From contig NZ_AOJE01000012.1 in the NCBI RefSeq assembly GCF_000337915.1, positions 1-64,000 of the forward strand: a DNA stretch of 64,000 nt. Reading direction: 5' to 3'. Made by a program: the position numbers and the translations under genes. The notes below the pieces were generated by a model. It saw only the letters and a list, made by a program, of their open reading frames with translations. It did not search any database and had not been told where the DNA came from. Shown piece after piece: positions 16,480-25,007 of the stretch; position 1 is the first letter of the stretch, and each line of letters opens with the position of its first letter. The DNA is from Halorubrum saccharovorum DSM 1137. GTDB taxonomy: Archaea > Halobacteriota > Halobacteria > Halobacteriales > Haloferacaceae.

Positions 16480-17748
16480 ATGAGCCACGACAGACGCGAG
16501 GCCGGTTTCAAGCGGCGGACGCGCGTCGCGGACGCGCTGGCGACGCTGCTCGACGCGGCCGATCCCCACGGTCGGACCGAGTCGGTCCCGATCGCCGACG
16601 CGGACGGGCGGGTCGTCGCCGAGCCGATCGACGCCCCCGCACCGGTCCCGAACTACGACCGCGCGGCGATGGACGGGTACGCGGTCCGCGCCGAGGACAC
16701 CTTCGGCGCGTCCGACCGCTCGCCGGCCGTCCTCCGAGCGGTCGGCACCGAGGCGGACTCGATCGCGCCCGGCGAGGCCGCACGCGTCCACACCGGAAGC
16801 GCGGTCCCCGACGGCGCCGACGCGGTCGTGATGATCGAGCGGGTAGAGCCGGTGGGGAGCGGAGACGGACGCGTCGCCGAGGTCGAGGCGTTCGACGCGG
16901 TCGCCGAGGGCGAGAACGTCGGCGAGGCGGGCGAGGACGTGGCGGACGGCCAGCGACTCTTCGAGGCGGGCCACGTTCTCCGGCCCTCAGACCTCGGGCT
17001 CCTGAAGTCGGTGGGACTCGACGCAGTCTCCGTCTACGAGCGCCCGACCGTCGCCGTGATCCCGACGGGAGAGGAGCTGGTCCAGTCCGATCCCGACCCC
17101 GGCGAGGTGATCGAGACGAACGGGCTGACCGTCTCCCGGCTGGTCGAGCGGTGGGGCGGGGAGGCCCGCTACCGAGACGTGGTCACCGACGACGAGGAGG
17201 CGCTGGCGGCCGCGATCGAGGGGGACCTCGACGCCGACGCCGTCGTCACCACCGGCGGGTCGTCGGTCGGCGAGCGCGACCTGCTTCCGGAGGTCGTCGA
17301 CTCCCTAGGGGAAGTCCTCGTCCACGGCGTCGCCCTGAAGCCGGGGCACCCGGTCTGCCTCGGCGCGGCCGACGGAACCCCGATCGTCTCGCTGCCCGGC
17401 TACCCGGTCGCCTGCATCGTCAACGCCGCGCAGTTCCTCCGGCCCGTCCAGAAGCGCGTCGGCGGGACGAGCGCGGAGCCGTTCCCGACGCGGCGCGCGA
17501 GGCTCGCTCGGAAGGTGCCGAGCGAGCCCGGGACGCGGACGTTCGCGCGGGTGTCGGTGGAGGAAACGACTGAAGACGCCGACGGAGACGGATCGGCGCT
17601 CCCCGCCGCCACGCCGACCCGCGCCAGCGGCTCCGGCATCCTGTCGAGCGTCGCGCTCGCCGACGGCTGGGTCGTCGTCCCCGAGCCGCGGGAGGGGATC
17701 GACGCGGGCGAGGTCGTCGACGTGGAGCTGTGGGAGGCGAGCCCATGA
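16480..17748 (+). CDS. moeA: Molybdopterin molybdenumtransferase MoeA
   Basis: The 422-residue enzyme inserts molybdate into adenylylated molybdopterin, the last step of molybdenum cofactor synthesis. MoeA features are YDRAAMDGYAVRAEDTF near the N-terminus, the MPT-binding MoCF domain with VVTTGGSSVGERD, KPGHPVCLG and VSLPGYPVAC, and a C-terminal beta domain. A TATA-like GTTTTTG lies 25-31 bases before the ATG. It overlaps the second moeA by ATGA. Two MoeA proteins in archaea may differ in metal choice (Mo versus W), but this cannot be read from the sequence. Confidence 0.94.
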   Translation: MSHDRREAGFKRRTRVADALATLLDAADPHGRTESVPIADADGRVVAEPIDAPAPVPNYDRAAMDGYAVRAEDTFGASDRSPAVLRAVGTEADSIAPGEAARVHTGSAVPDGADAVVMIERVEPVGSGDGRVAEVEAFDAVAEGENVGEAGEDVADGQRLFEAGHVLRPSDLGLLKSVGLDAVSVYERPTVAVIPTGEELVQSDPDPGEVIETNGLTVSRLVERWGGEARYRDVVTDDEEALAAAIEGDLDADAVVTTGGSSVGERDLLPEVVDSLGEVLVHGVALKPGHPVCLGAADGTPIVSLPGYPVACIVNAAQFLRPVQKRVGGTSAEPFPTRRARLARKVPSEPGTRTFARVSVEETTEDADGDGSALPAATPTRASGSGILSSVALADGWVVVPEPREGIDAGEVVDVELWEASP

Positions 17749-19757
17749 GCGACCGCAAGGAGTTCCGCGACCTCGCGTCCCCCGAGGCCGCCCGCGAGGC
17801 GATCGACTCGCTCGACCTCTCTCCGGCGCCGGAGACGGTCCCCCTGGAGGACGCCCGCGGCCGAGTCCTCGCAGAGCGGGTCGACGCCGCCATCGACGTG
17901 CCGGGGTTCGACCGCGCCTCGATGGACGGGTACGCGGTCCGCGCCCGCGACACCTTCGGCGCCGACGAGGTCGACCCGGCCGAACTCGACCTCGTCGGGG
18001 CGGTCCACGCGGGCGCGGCGCCGGACGTGACCGTCGAGCCCGGGACCTGCGCCGAGATCTCCACCGGCGCCGTGATGCCCGACGGCGCCGACGCCGTGGT
18101 GATGGTCGAGCGGACGGACGAGGTCGGCGGGGGGCCGGACGACGGGGACCCGGACGACGAGAGAAGCGAACCAGACCGGATCGCGGTCCGGACCGCGGTC
18201 GCGCCGGGCGACCACGTGATGAGCGCGGGCGCGGACATCGCGGCGGGCGCCCGCGCGCTCGGTCCCGGAACGCGACTGACGCCCAGAGAGATCGGGTTGC
18301 TGTCGGCGCTCGGCGTCGACGAGGTGCCGGTCAGGGGGAGACCCCGGGTCGGGATCGTGTCGACCGGCGACGAGCTGGTGCGCCCCGGCGACGAGCTGGA
18401 CCCCTCGCGCGGCGAGATCTACGACGTGAACTCGACGACGATCGCGGCCGGCGTCGAGGAGGCGGGCGGCGAGCCCGTCCTCTACCCGCACGCCGGCGAC
18501 GACTACGACGAGATGGAGCGGCTCCTCCGCCGGGCCGCCGACGAGTGCGACCTCGTGTGCTCGTCGGGATCGACCTCGGCGAGCGCGGTCGACGTGATCT
18601 ACCGCGTGATCGAGGAGCGCGGCGACCTCCTGCTCCACGGCGTCGCGGTCAAGCCCGGAAAGCCGATGCTGATCGGGCGGCTCGATCGGCGCGAAGACGA
18701 GGACGCGTCGCCGGGGGGCTCGGCGTACGTCGGCCTCCCCGGCTACCCAGTCTCCGCGCTCACGATCTTCCGGACGTTCGTCGCGCCCGCGATCCGCGAG
18801 GCCGCCGGCCAGCCGGAGCCCGCGACGGCGACCGTCGAGGGGCGGATGGCCGTCGGGGAGCGCTACGGTGAGGGCCGAATGCGGCTGATGCCGGTCGGGT
18901 TACTCGATCTGAACGACGGCGATCTCCCGCTGGTCTACCCGGTCGACAAGGGGTCGGGCGCGACGACGAGCCTCGTCGAGGCCGACGGCGTCGTCGCGGT
19001 CGACCCGGACACCGAGTACCTCGATCGGGGCGAGCGCGTCTCGGTTCAGCTGTTCTCCCCCGACGTGCGCCCCCCGACGCTGCTCGGCGTCGGCGAGGAC
19101 GACCCGGCGCTCAACCGACTGCTCGATCGCCTGGAGAACCCCCGATACCTCCCGGTCGGCTCCCGAGAGGGGCTCCGCCGGCTCCGCGACGGCGTGCCCG
19201 ACGTGGCGGTCGTCGCGGGACCCAGCGACCGCGAGGTCGACGCCGTCGACCTCGGCGGGTGGACCCGGGAGTGGGGGCTGGTCGTCCCCGAGGGGAACCC
19301 CGACGGCGTGACGGGGCTCGGCGACCTCGTCGACGGCGACCTGCGGTTCGTCAACCGGCCGAGCGACGCGGGGCTCCGTCGGAGCCTCGACGACGCGCTC
19401 GGCGACCTCGCGGCCGACCGCGACGCGTCGCGCGGCGACCTCGCCGGCCGGATCGACGGCTACGAGCTGACGGTTCGCGCGTTCGAGAGCCCCGTCAGGA
19501 AGGTGATCGCCGGCGACGCCGACGCCGGGCTCGGCCTCCGCGAGACGGCGGATCGGCTCGGCTGCGGCTTCGTCTCGCTCGGCGAGCAATCCGTCGTCGT
19601 CCGCGCCGCGCCCGACCGCGTCGAGCGGGACGCGGTCGCGGAGCTCGCGGACGCGTTAGAAGACCTCGATGCCGCCGCAGGCGGCGATATCGACGGTCTC
19701 GCCGATCTCATCGACGATCTGGCGGGCTACTCGCGGAACAGCCGAAACGATCCCTGA
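17745..19757 (+). CDS. moeA: MoeA fused to a periplasmic-binding-protein-like (LysR substrate/PBP) domain
   Basis: In this 670-residue fusion, residues 1-410 are a MoeA homologue (FDRASMDGYAVRARDTF; KPGKPMLIG; GLPGYPVSALTIF). Residues about 440-650 form a PBP-like domain with no signal peptide (LLGVGEDDPALNRLLDRL, FVNRPSDAGLRRSLDDAL). Such C-terminal domains occur in archaeal MoeA proteins and are proposed to sense or hold molybdate/tungstate. The MoCF motif reads SSGSTSASAVD rather than TGGSSxGERD, a divergence at the MPT-binding loop. It overlaps the upstream moeA by ATGA and the convergent thioesterase gene by 31 bases. Confidence 0.92.
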   Translation: MSDRKEFRDLASPEAAREAIDSLDLSPAPETVPLEDARGRVLAERVDAAIDVPGFDRASMDGYAVRARDTFGADEVDPAELDLVGAVHAGAAPDVTVEPGTCAEISTGAVMPDGADAVVMVERTDEVGGGPDDGDPDDERSEPDRIAVRTAVAPGDHVMSAGADIAAGARALGPGTRLTPREIGLLSALGVDEVPVRGRPRVGIVSTGDELVRPGDELDPSRGEIYDVNSTTIAAGVEEAGGEPVLYPHAGDDYDEMERLLRRAADECDLVCSSGSTSASAVDVIYRVIEERGDLLLHGVAVKPGKPMLIGRLDRREDEDASPGGSAYVGLPGYPVSALTIFRTFVAPAIREAAGQPEPATATVEGRMAVGERYGEGRMRLMPVGLLDLNDGDLPLVYPVDKGSGATTSLVEADGVVAVDPDTEYLDRGERVSVQLFSPDVRPPTLLGVGEDDPALNRLLDRLENPRYLPVGSREGLRRLRDGVPDVAVVAGPSDREVDAVDLGGWTREWGLVVPEGNPDGVTGLGDLVDGDLRFVNRPSDAGLRRSLDDALGDLAADRDASRGDLAGRIDGYELTVRAFESPVRKVIAGDADAGLGLRETADRLGCGFVSLGEQSVVVRAAPDRVERDAVAELADALEDLDAAAGGDIDGLADLIDDLAGYSRNSRNDP

Positions 19758-20188
19758 CCGACGACGACCTCGTCGGCGTCGCCGTTCGTCGAACTGGTGA
19801 CAGTCATGTCGCTGACGCCGATCGAGCCGCCGGACCTGACGACCGTCGCCTCCGCCCGGAGGTCGCCGGTCGCGGGCCGGAGGTAGTTCGCGTTGAGGTT
19901 CACCGTCGCGACATCGCCCGAGAGGGGGTCCTCGAAGGCGGTGCGCTGGGCGATCCCGCCCGCGGTGTCGACGAGCGTCGCGGCCACGCCCCCGTGGATC
20001 GTGCCGCCGTCGCTGTTCGTCAGTTTGTCGTCGAACGGGATCGAGAGGACGACCCGGCCGCGCTCGACGAGATCGACCGACGTGTTCAGCCACGAGAGGT
20101 AGCCGTGCTCCTCCTCGATCCGCCGCTCGACGAGGTCGACCGCCTCTGTCGACAACGGCTTCATCGCCTCGACTTCGCTTCGGTCCAT
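19727..20188 (-). CDS. PaaI-family hotdog thioesterase
   Basis: A 153-residue single hotdog domain. LTNSDGGTIHGGVAATLVDT carries the HGG motif and the acidic residue on the central helix used by PaaI-type acyl-CoA thioesterases. VATVNLNANYLRPA is the usual following strand. It probably hydrolyses acyl- or aryl-CoA esters. Its 3' end overlaps the convergent moeA fusion by 31 bases. The ATG at 20188 was chosen over a longer Arg-rich reading. Confidence 0.9.
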   Translation of the reverse strand: MDRSEVEAMKPLSTEAVDLVERRIEEEHGYLSWLNTSVDLVERGRVVLSIPFDDKLTNSDGGTIHGGVAATLVDTAGGIAQRTAFEDPLSGDVATVNLNANYLRPATGDLRAEATVVRSGGSIGVSDMTVTSSTNGDADEVVVGQGSFRLFRE

Positions 20189-20431
20189 ACCCCTCCGTCG
20201 GCGTCCCCCCGCTTGTAGCCCCCGAAACTCGCAACAACGGTTGAGAGGTTGGCGACGAGGCGATCGCGACGAGACCACTCCTGCCGACGCCTTATCCCCG
20301 ATCCCGCGCCATCCGTCCCGTGACCTGACGCGTCACCCCGCGGCGGCCGAGGCGGGAGCCTGGCACACCGCCGCGGCGGAGCGTTCGTGCCGGCTGTTCG
20401 CCACTCTTCCCGCCAGCGGCCGGGATCCCGA

Positions 20432-21319
20432 TCACCCGACGCCGAGCCGGATCGGATCGTCGCTCGGCGCGAGCGCGAGCGACACGGTCTCGCCGAGTTC
20501 GAACCGCCTATCCGGACAGACGAGCTTCGCCCCGAACTCACCGTCTCTGGCCGCGAACAGCGACAGCCCTACCGCCCGCTCGCCGTTCGCGAGCACGTCG
20601 ACCGGCTCCCACGCGAGGCCGCGTCCCCGCGCGACGCCGACGCGGGTGCCCCACAGCGACACCGGCGTGCCGTCAGCGAGCGCGTCGAACGCGCCGCCGC
20701 CCGCGTAGTGCGCCAGCCCGCCGTCGAGGGGAACCCCGTCGTCGCTTGCGAGCGCCGCGAACCGTCGACCGGGATCCGGGTGGGTCGGCGCGTCGAGGAC
20801 GACGTGCGTCGGGCCGCGCTCGACCACCGTACCGGTCCCGTCCCACCGTACCGGTTCGACCGGCACGTCGACGTCGACCGCGAGCGACCCGCTCGCACGG
20901 ACCGCGTTCGTGCTCGGCGGTCTGAACCCGAGGTGAACGTGGTCGTCGACCCACCGTCCGAAGAAGCCGGACCGCGTCAGCGGGCCGAGCGGATCACCGA
21001 CCGCGACGCGGTCGCCCGGCGACACCTCCGGGATCACGTGGAGAATCCGCGCGAGCGTTCCGGGCGTCGCACCCGTGCGCCGACACCAGTCGTCGCCGAG
21101 TTCGACGACGATCAGGTGGTCCTCGTCGGCGGCGTACGGGCGGTCCGGACAGCCGACGGTCCGCGTCTCGCGAACGACGCCGGCGACCGGCGAGACTCCC
21201 GTCTCGCCGTCCGGGTAGAGGTCGATCGCTCGGCCGTCGTCGTGCGCAGGGTACGGGGAGTTGAAGCGCGAGAAGCGCCGATAGCGGTCGAGCACCGCGG
21301 ACGGGAGCGTGACGGCCAT
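20432..21319 (-). CDS. M23-like (LytM-fold) protein of haloarchaea
   Basis: A 295-residue protein. The N-terminal half has the layout of M23 metallopeptidases: His26 and Asp33 in AHDDGRAID, the strand VSPVAGVV, then DHVHLGF with His127 and His129 as the HxH motif. Archaea lack peptidoglycan, so a true endopeptidase role is doubtful. The fold may act on another polymer or be a binding module. The C-terminal half is beta-rich and unfamiliar. There is no signal peptide or membrane segment. Identification rests on motifs only. Confidence 0.68.
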   Translation of the reverse strand: MAVTLPSAVLDRYRRFSRFNSPYPAHDDGRAIDLYPDGETGVSPVAGVVRETRTVGCPDRPYAADEDHLIVVELGDDWCRRTGATPGTLARILHVIPEVSPGDRVAVGDPLGPLTRSGFFGRWVDDHVHLGFRPPSTNAVRASGSLAVDVDVPVEPVRWDGTGTVVERGPTHVVLDAPTHPDPGRRFAALASDDGVPLDGGLAHYAGGGAFDALADGTPVSLWGTRVGVARGRGLAWEPVDVLANGERAVGLSLFAARDGEFGAKLVCPDRRFELGETVSLALAPSDDPIRLGVG

Positions 21320-21404
21320 CGGATCGTCACGTGGAGCCCGACGGGCAAGTGAGCGTCGGAGCCGGCCATCGCGGAACCCGAGGCCCGGCCGTACGCGATT
21401 CGGG

Positions 21405-23084
21405 TCAGTCGTCGTCGGGCTCGATCCCCGAGATAACGAAGCGCGCGCCGCCGGTCTCCGACTCCTCGACGGAGAGCTCCCAGCCGTGGGCCTCGGAGAT
21501 GTCGCCGACGATGGCGAGTCCGAGCCCGGTCCCGCCGCCGAGGGAGACGCCGCGTTCGGTCACCTCCGAGCGCTGGTCCGGCGGGACGCCGGGGCCGTCG
21601 TCGGCGACCGCGAGCGCGATCCCGCCCTCTCGGCGCTCGATCTCGACCCGTACCGCCACGTCGTCGCCGGCGTGTTCGATCGCGTTGCGGAACAGGTTCG
21701 AGAGGAGCTGTTCGAGCCGGTTCCCGTCGGCGAGCGCCGGCCCGTCCGGGCCGTCGATCGACAGCGTCGCGTCGGCGGTCTCGAGCCGCGACCAGACCCG
21801 TCTGGCGGTCCCGTCGAGCGAGACGCGATCGACCTCGTCGACCGACTTCCCGGCGGTCGCCAGCGACAGCAGCCCCTCGATCAGGTCGTCCATCCGATCG
21901 TGGGCGTTCGCGGCGCGGTCGAGCGCGTCCTCGTTGCCCTCGTCGTCATGGCGAGCGAGCTCCACCGCCGCGGTGGCCGCCGCCAGCGGATTTCGGAGGT
22001 CGTGGGAGACGACGCCGGCGAAGTCCTCCAAGCGCTCGTTCTGTCGCTCCAGCTCTGCCTCGCGGCGCTCCAGCTCGGTCTGTCGGCGCTCGCGTTCGGT
22101 CACGTCACGGAGCAGGAACACGTGTCCGCGGTCGGTCCCTCGGGGGTCCGTGATCGGGTCCTCCTGGATGTCGAACTGCCTTCCCCCGATCGAGATCGGG
22201 TGTTGCACGCCGACCTCCAAGCGCGGGAACACGTCCGACAGGGACGATCCGACCGCGTCCGGCGGGAGGAGCTCCTCTGCCGCCGGGTTGAGATCCCGTA
22301 TCCGGCCGTCGGAGCCGGCGACGATCACGGGGTCCTGCATCACCTCGACCGCCGTGTCGCGGGCGACGACGGAGGCGTCGAGCGTCCCGAGCCAGAAGAC
22401 GGTCCCGTACAGGAACACGCCGTGGATCACGAGCCCCGTCGGGAACCACGCGAGGTTCGCGTAGCTCCCGATGTCGACGACGGTGACGATCCCGCCCAGA
22501 AACGGGAACAGCGTCCCGAGCAGGATCACGAACGTCTGGAGCCGGTAGCGGTTCCCGGTCCGGCGGTACAGATCGACGACGACGAGAACGCCGGCGATAC
22601 ACAGCCCGTAGGCGTACAGCACGAACGCGGCGTCCACGATCCCGATCCCGAACGAGAGCAGCGTGAACGGTCCCTCGACGACGGCCGTCAGCGAGCGGCG
22701 CGAGAGACCGTGGGTCCCGCTCGACCAGGCGGTCAACACCCAGACGAACGCCGGCGCCGCGAGCGCGACGGTCCGGTTCTCCGTTCGCCACCGATCGTGG
22801 CCCGAGAACGCCAGCACGAACGCCATCCAGACGCCGGGGACCGCGGCGACGAGCGGCGTCGAGAGGTTGAGCGCGACGACCATCGCCAGCTCGCTCCCAC
22901 TCGCCACCCTGACGGCGTAGAGAAGCGAGATTGCGCCGCCACAGAGCAGATAGAGCGCGACCTCGGTGCCGCCCGGCTCGTCGCGGTCACCCCACGCGAC
23001 GTACCCGAGCCCCAGTCCGATGAGCCCGGCGAGCAGGCAGGCTGCGAGGTACGCCTGCACCGGCAGCGCGCCGAGCTCGCTCAT
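21405..23084 (-). CDS. Sensor histidine kinase with 7TM N-terminal region and PAS domain
   Basis: A 559-residue membrane sensor. About seven hydrophobic helices occupy residues 1-230 (His_kinase_N-7TM type). A PAS domain follows (VEVMQDPVIVAGSDGRIRDLN to VFLLRDVTERE, about 240-325), then a short coiled coil. The phosphoacceptor motif VSHDLRNPLAAA is next, and the ATPase domain shows NLFRNAIEHAG (N box), DDGPGVP and GTGLGLAIV. The signal is unknown, and no response regulator gene is adjacent, so the partner is probably elsewhere. Confidence 0.94.
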   Translation of the reverse strand: MSELGALPVQAYLAACLLAGLIGLGLGYVAWGDRDEPGGTEVALYLLCGGAISLLYAVRVASGSELAMVVALNLSTPLVAAVPGVWMAFVLAFSGHDRWRTENRTVALAAPAFVWVLTAWSSGTHGLSRRSLTAVVEGPFTLLSFGIGIVDAAFVLYAYGLCIAGVLVVVDLYRRTGNRYRLQTFVILLGTLFPFLGGIVTVVDIGSYANLAWFPTGLVIHGVFLYGTVFWLGTLDASVVARDTAVEVMQDPVIVAGSDGRIRDLNPAAEELLPPDAVGSSLSDVFPRLEVGVQHPISIGGRQFDIQEDPITDPRGTDRGHVFLLRDVTERERRQTELERREAELERQNERLEDFAGVVSHDLRNPLAAATAAVELARHDDEGNEDALDRAANAHDRMDDLIEGLLSLATAGKSVDEVDRVSLDGTARRVWSRLETADATLSIDGPDGPALADGNRLEQLLSNLFRNAIEHAGDDVAVRVEIERREGGIALAVADDGPGVPPDQRSEVTERGVSLGGGTGLGLAIVGDISEAHGWELSVEESETGGARFVISGIEPDDD

Positions 23085-23213
23085 CGTTACCTGACACAGT
23101 CAGAGGGTCGGCAAAACCTTTGTGTCACGCGCTCGCGGCAACCCCCGAAGGCGGACGACGCGCGTCTGCCGCGCGTCGCAAGCGGCTTGTCTGGCCGCCG
23201 CCTCTCGGTAGGT

Positions 23214-23927
23214 ATGCGCGTGCTCAGAGGTCGCGACCCTCGCCCCGTGGCGGACCGAGAGCACACGGCGGCGCTGCTCGCGGGTGCGAGCGACGGAACG
23301 CCGGGGGTTCGGGTGTGGACGCCGCCCCGGCAGGTCGCCTTCGGCCGCCGCGACGCCCGCGAGCCCGGTTTCGACTGTGCGAAGCGGATCGCCGCAGAGC
23401 GGGGGTTCGAACCGATCGAACGCGACGTGGGCGGGCGAGCCGTCGCCTATCCGGGCGACACGCTCGCGTTCGCGCACGCGGTGCCGCTCGGCGACGACCG
23501 CAATCTCGGATCGGTCGGGGAGCGGTACGACCGCGCGACCGAGACGGTCCTCGGAGCGTTGCGGAGCCTCGGGGCGGACGTGTCGCGCGGCGAATCTCCC
23601 GACTCCTTCTGTCCGGGCGACCACTCGGTCCGCGTGGCTGGCGGCGGCAAGGTTGCCGGGGTCGCCCAGCGGGTTCGGGGGGACGCCGCGCTCGTGGCGG
23701 GGTGTGTTGTCGTCACACGGGCCGACGCGCGAGCCGTCGCCGAAGTCACCGCGGCGGTGTACGACGCGCTCGGCGTACCGTTCGATCCGGAGTCGGTCGG
23801 GAGCGTCGCGGAGGCGGGCGGTCCCGGAGAGCCGAAAACCGTCGCACGGGCCCTGGAAAAGGCGTTCGTCGACGGGGCGTGGGGCGAGGGAGATCCGCAG
23901 GTCGCCTCGGTCGATCGCGACAGCTGA
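23214..23927 (+). CDS. Lipoate-protein ligase A-like (biotin/lipoate ligase fold)
   Basis: The 237-residue protein has the core of LplA/LipB proteins: ERDVGGRAVAYPGDTLAFAH corresponds to the RRxxGGGAVxHDxGxLxxxx motif, and GGGKVAGVAQR carries the conserved lysine. Family members attach lipoate or octanoate to carrier lysines. The usual archaeal enzyme has two parts (LplA plus LplB), and no LplB gene is adjacent. It reads away from the histidine kinase across a divergent promoter region. Confidence 0.85.
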   Translation: MRVLRGRDPRPVADREHTAALLAGASDGTPGVRVWTPPRQVAFGRRDAREPGFDCAKRIAAERGFEPIERDVGGRAVAYPGDTLAFAHAVPLGDDRNLGSVGERYDRATETVLGALRSLGADVSRGESPDSFCPGDHSVRVAGGGKVAGVAQRVRGDAALVAGCVVVTRADARAVAEVTAAVYDALGVPFDPESVGSVAEAGGPGEPKTVARALEKAFVDGAWGEGDPQVASVDRDS

Positions 23928-24012
23928 CCGAGGGTCGGCGTCCGTAGGGCGGGACGCGGGGAGATTCCGATCGGATCGAGGGGGATCGGGCACGGATCGC
24001 GCTTTCGACGTA

Positions 24013-24021
24013 CTTTTTATT
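24013..24021 (+). promoter_or_regulatory. TATA-like box for rps6e
   Basis: CTTTTTATT lies 22-30 bases before the ATG at 24043, the normal distance for a leaderless haloarchaeal promoter. Confidence 0.55.
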
Positions 24022-24042
24022 CGCGGGGGTCTCGGTTCGCCC

Positions 24043-24441
24043 ATGGCCGAATTCAAAGTCGTCATCGCCGACCCCAACACCGGCGAGACGTTCCAGCGAG
24101 AGGTCGACGGACAGGACGCCAACCGGTTCCTCGGTCGCGAGATCGGCGACGAGATCGGCGGCGACGCCGTCGGGCTCTCCGAGCACACGGTCGAGATCAC
24201 CGGCGGCTCCGACGAGACCGGGCGCCCGATGCGCGAGGACGTCTCCGGCACTCGCCTGAAGGAGCTCCTGTTAGAGGGCGGCGTCGGATTCGACCCGTCC
24301 CGCGAGGGCGAGCGCAAGCGCATCACCGTCCGCGGCCGCGAGATCGACGACGACGTGGCCCAGATCAACGTCTCGGTCGTCGAGGGCGACGACGTCGCCG
24401 CCGCGCTCGGCGAGGACGACGGCGACGCCGACGAGGAGTAA
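24043..24441 (+). CDS. rps6e: 30S ribosomal protein S6e
   Basis: A 132-residue archaeal S6e, a small-subunit ribosomal protein. It has the family opening FKVVIADPNTGETFQREVDG, the central GNRFLGREIGDEI-like segment (NRFLGREIGDEIGGDAV) and KRITVRGREID. The C-terminus is an acidic tail typical of halophiles, in place of the long basic tail of eukaryotic S6. A hypothetical gene follows 11 bases downstream, probably on the same transcript. Confidence 0.96.
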   Translation: MAEFKVVIADPNTGETFQREVDGQDANRFLGREIGDEIGGDAVGLSEHTVEITGGSDETGRPMREDVSGTRLKELLLEGGVGFDPSREGERKRITVRGREIDDDVAQINVSVVEGDDVAAALGEDDGDADEE

Positions 24442-24452
24442 CTCCGTTTTCG

Positions 24453-24920
24453 ATGCCCCGCGTTCCCTCCGACGACGAGGGCGTCGCTTCGGTTCGCGTC
24501 TCGCTCGCCCGGAGCGGCGGCACTCGCCGCCCCTGCGTCCGGATCCCGGACGACGACGAGCTCGACGGGCGCGTCGAGTCCGGGACCTGCGAGTCGCTGT
24601 CGCTCGCCGCGGGCGACGTGATCCGCGTCGCCATCGACCGCGAGGAGTACCACGCGCCGGTGCGGAGCGACAGCCGGGGGCTGCTCGTCCGCGGCGCGTT
24701 CGACAACCGGCGGCTCGCGCGCGAGCCCGGTGACGGGGCGAACCGCCTCGCCGAGTGGCTCGACGAGAACGGCCGAGAGCCGGGCGACGCCGTCGTCCTC
24801 GACGTCGTCGTTCCCGGCGAGCAGTACGGCCTCCGGATCCCCGGCGAGCGGACGGTGTACGAGGCGACTCGCGGCCCTCGGTCGTCGCTGTCAGACATCG
24901 CTCGCGACCTCGACGGCTGA
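24453..24920 (+). CDS. Haloarchaeal hypothetical protein (DUF7112-like)
   Basis: A 155-residue beta-rich soluble protein: ASVRVSLARSGGTRRPCVRIP, DVIRVAIDREEYHAPVRSD, then GDAVVLDVVVPGEQYGLRIPG. The repeated strand pattern suggests a small barrel. It follows rps6e by 11 bases, so shared transcription is likely, as is commonly seen for this family near ribosomal genes (inference). No catalytic motif is visible. Confidence 0.72.
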   Translation: MPRVPSDDEGVASVRVSLARSGGTRRPCVRIPDDDELDGRVESGTCESLSLAAGDVIRVAIDREEYHAPVRSDSRGLLVRGAFDNRRLAREPGDGANRLAEWLDENGREPGDAVVLDVVVPGEQYGLRIPGERTVYEATRGPRSSLSDIARDLDG

Positions 24921-25007
24921 GTCCGGACGAGTCCCCCTGACCCTGATCGCTTCCTCAGCGACGCGCCGGTCGGATCGCTTATTCTCGCGCGGACCCGATC
25001 ACGGCGT

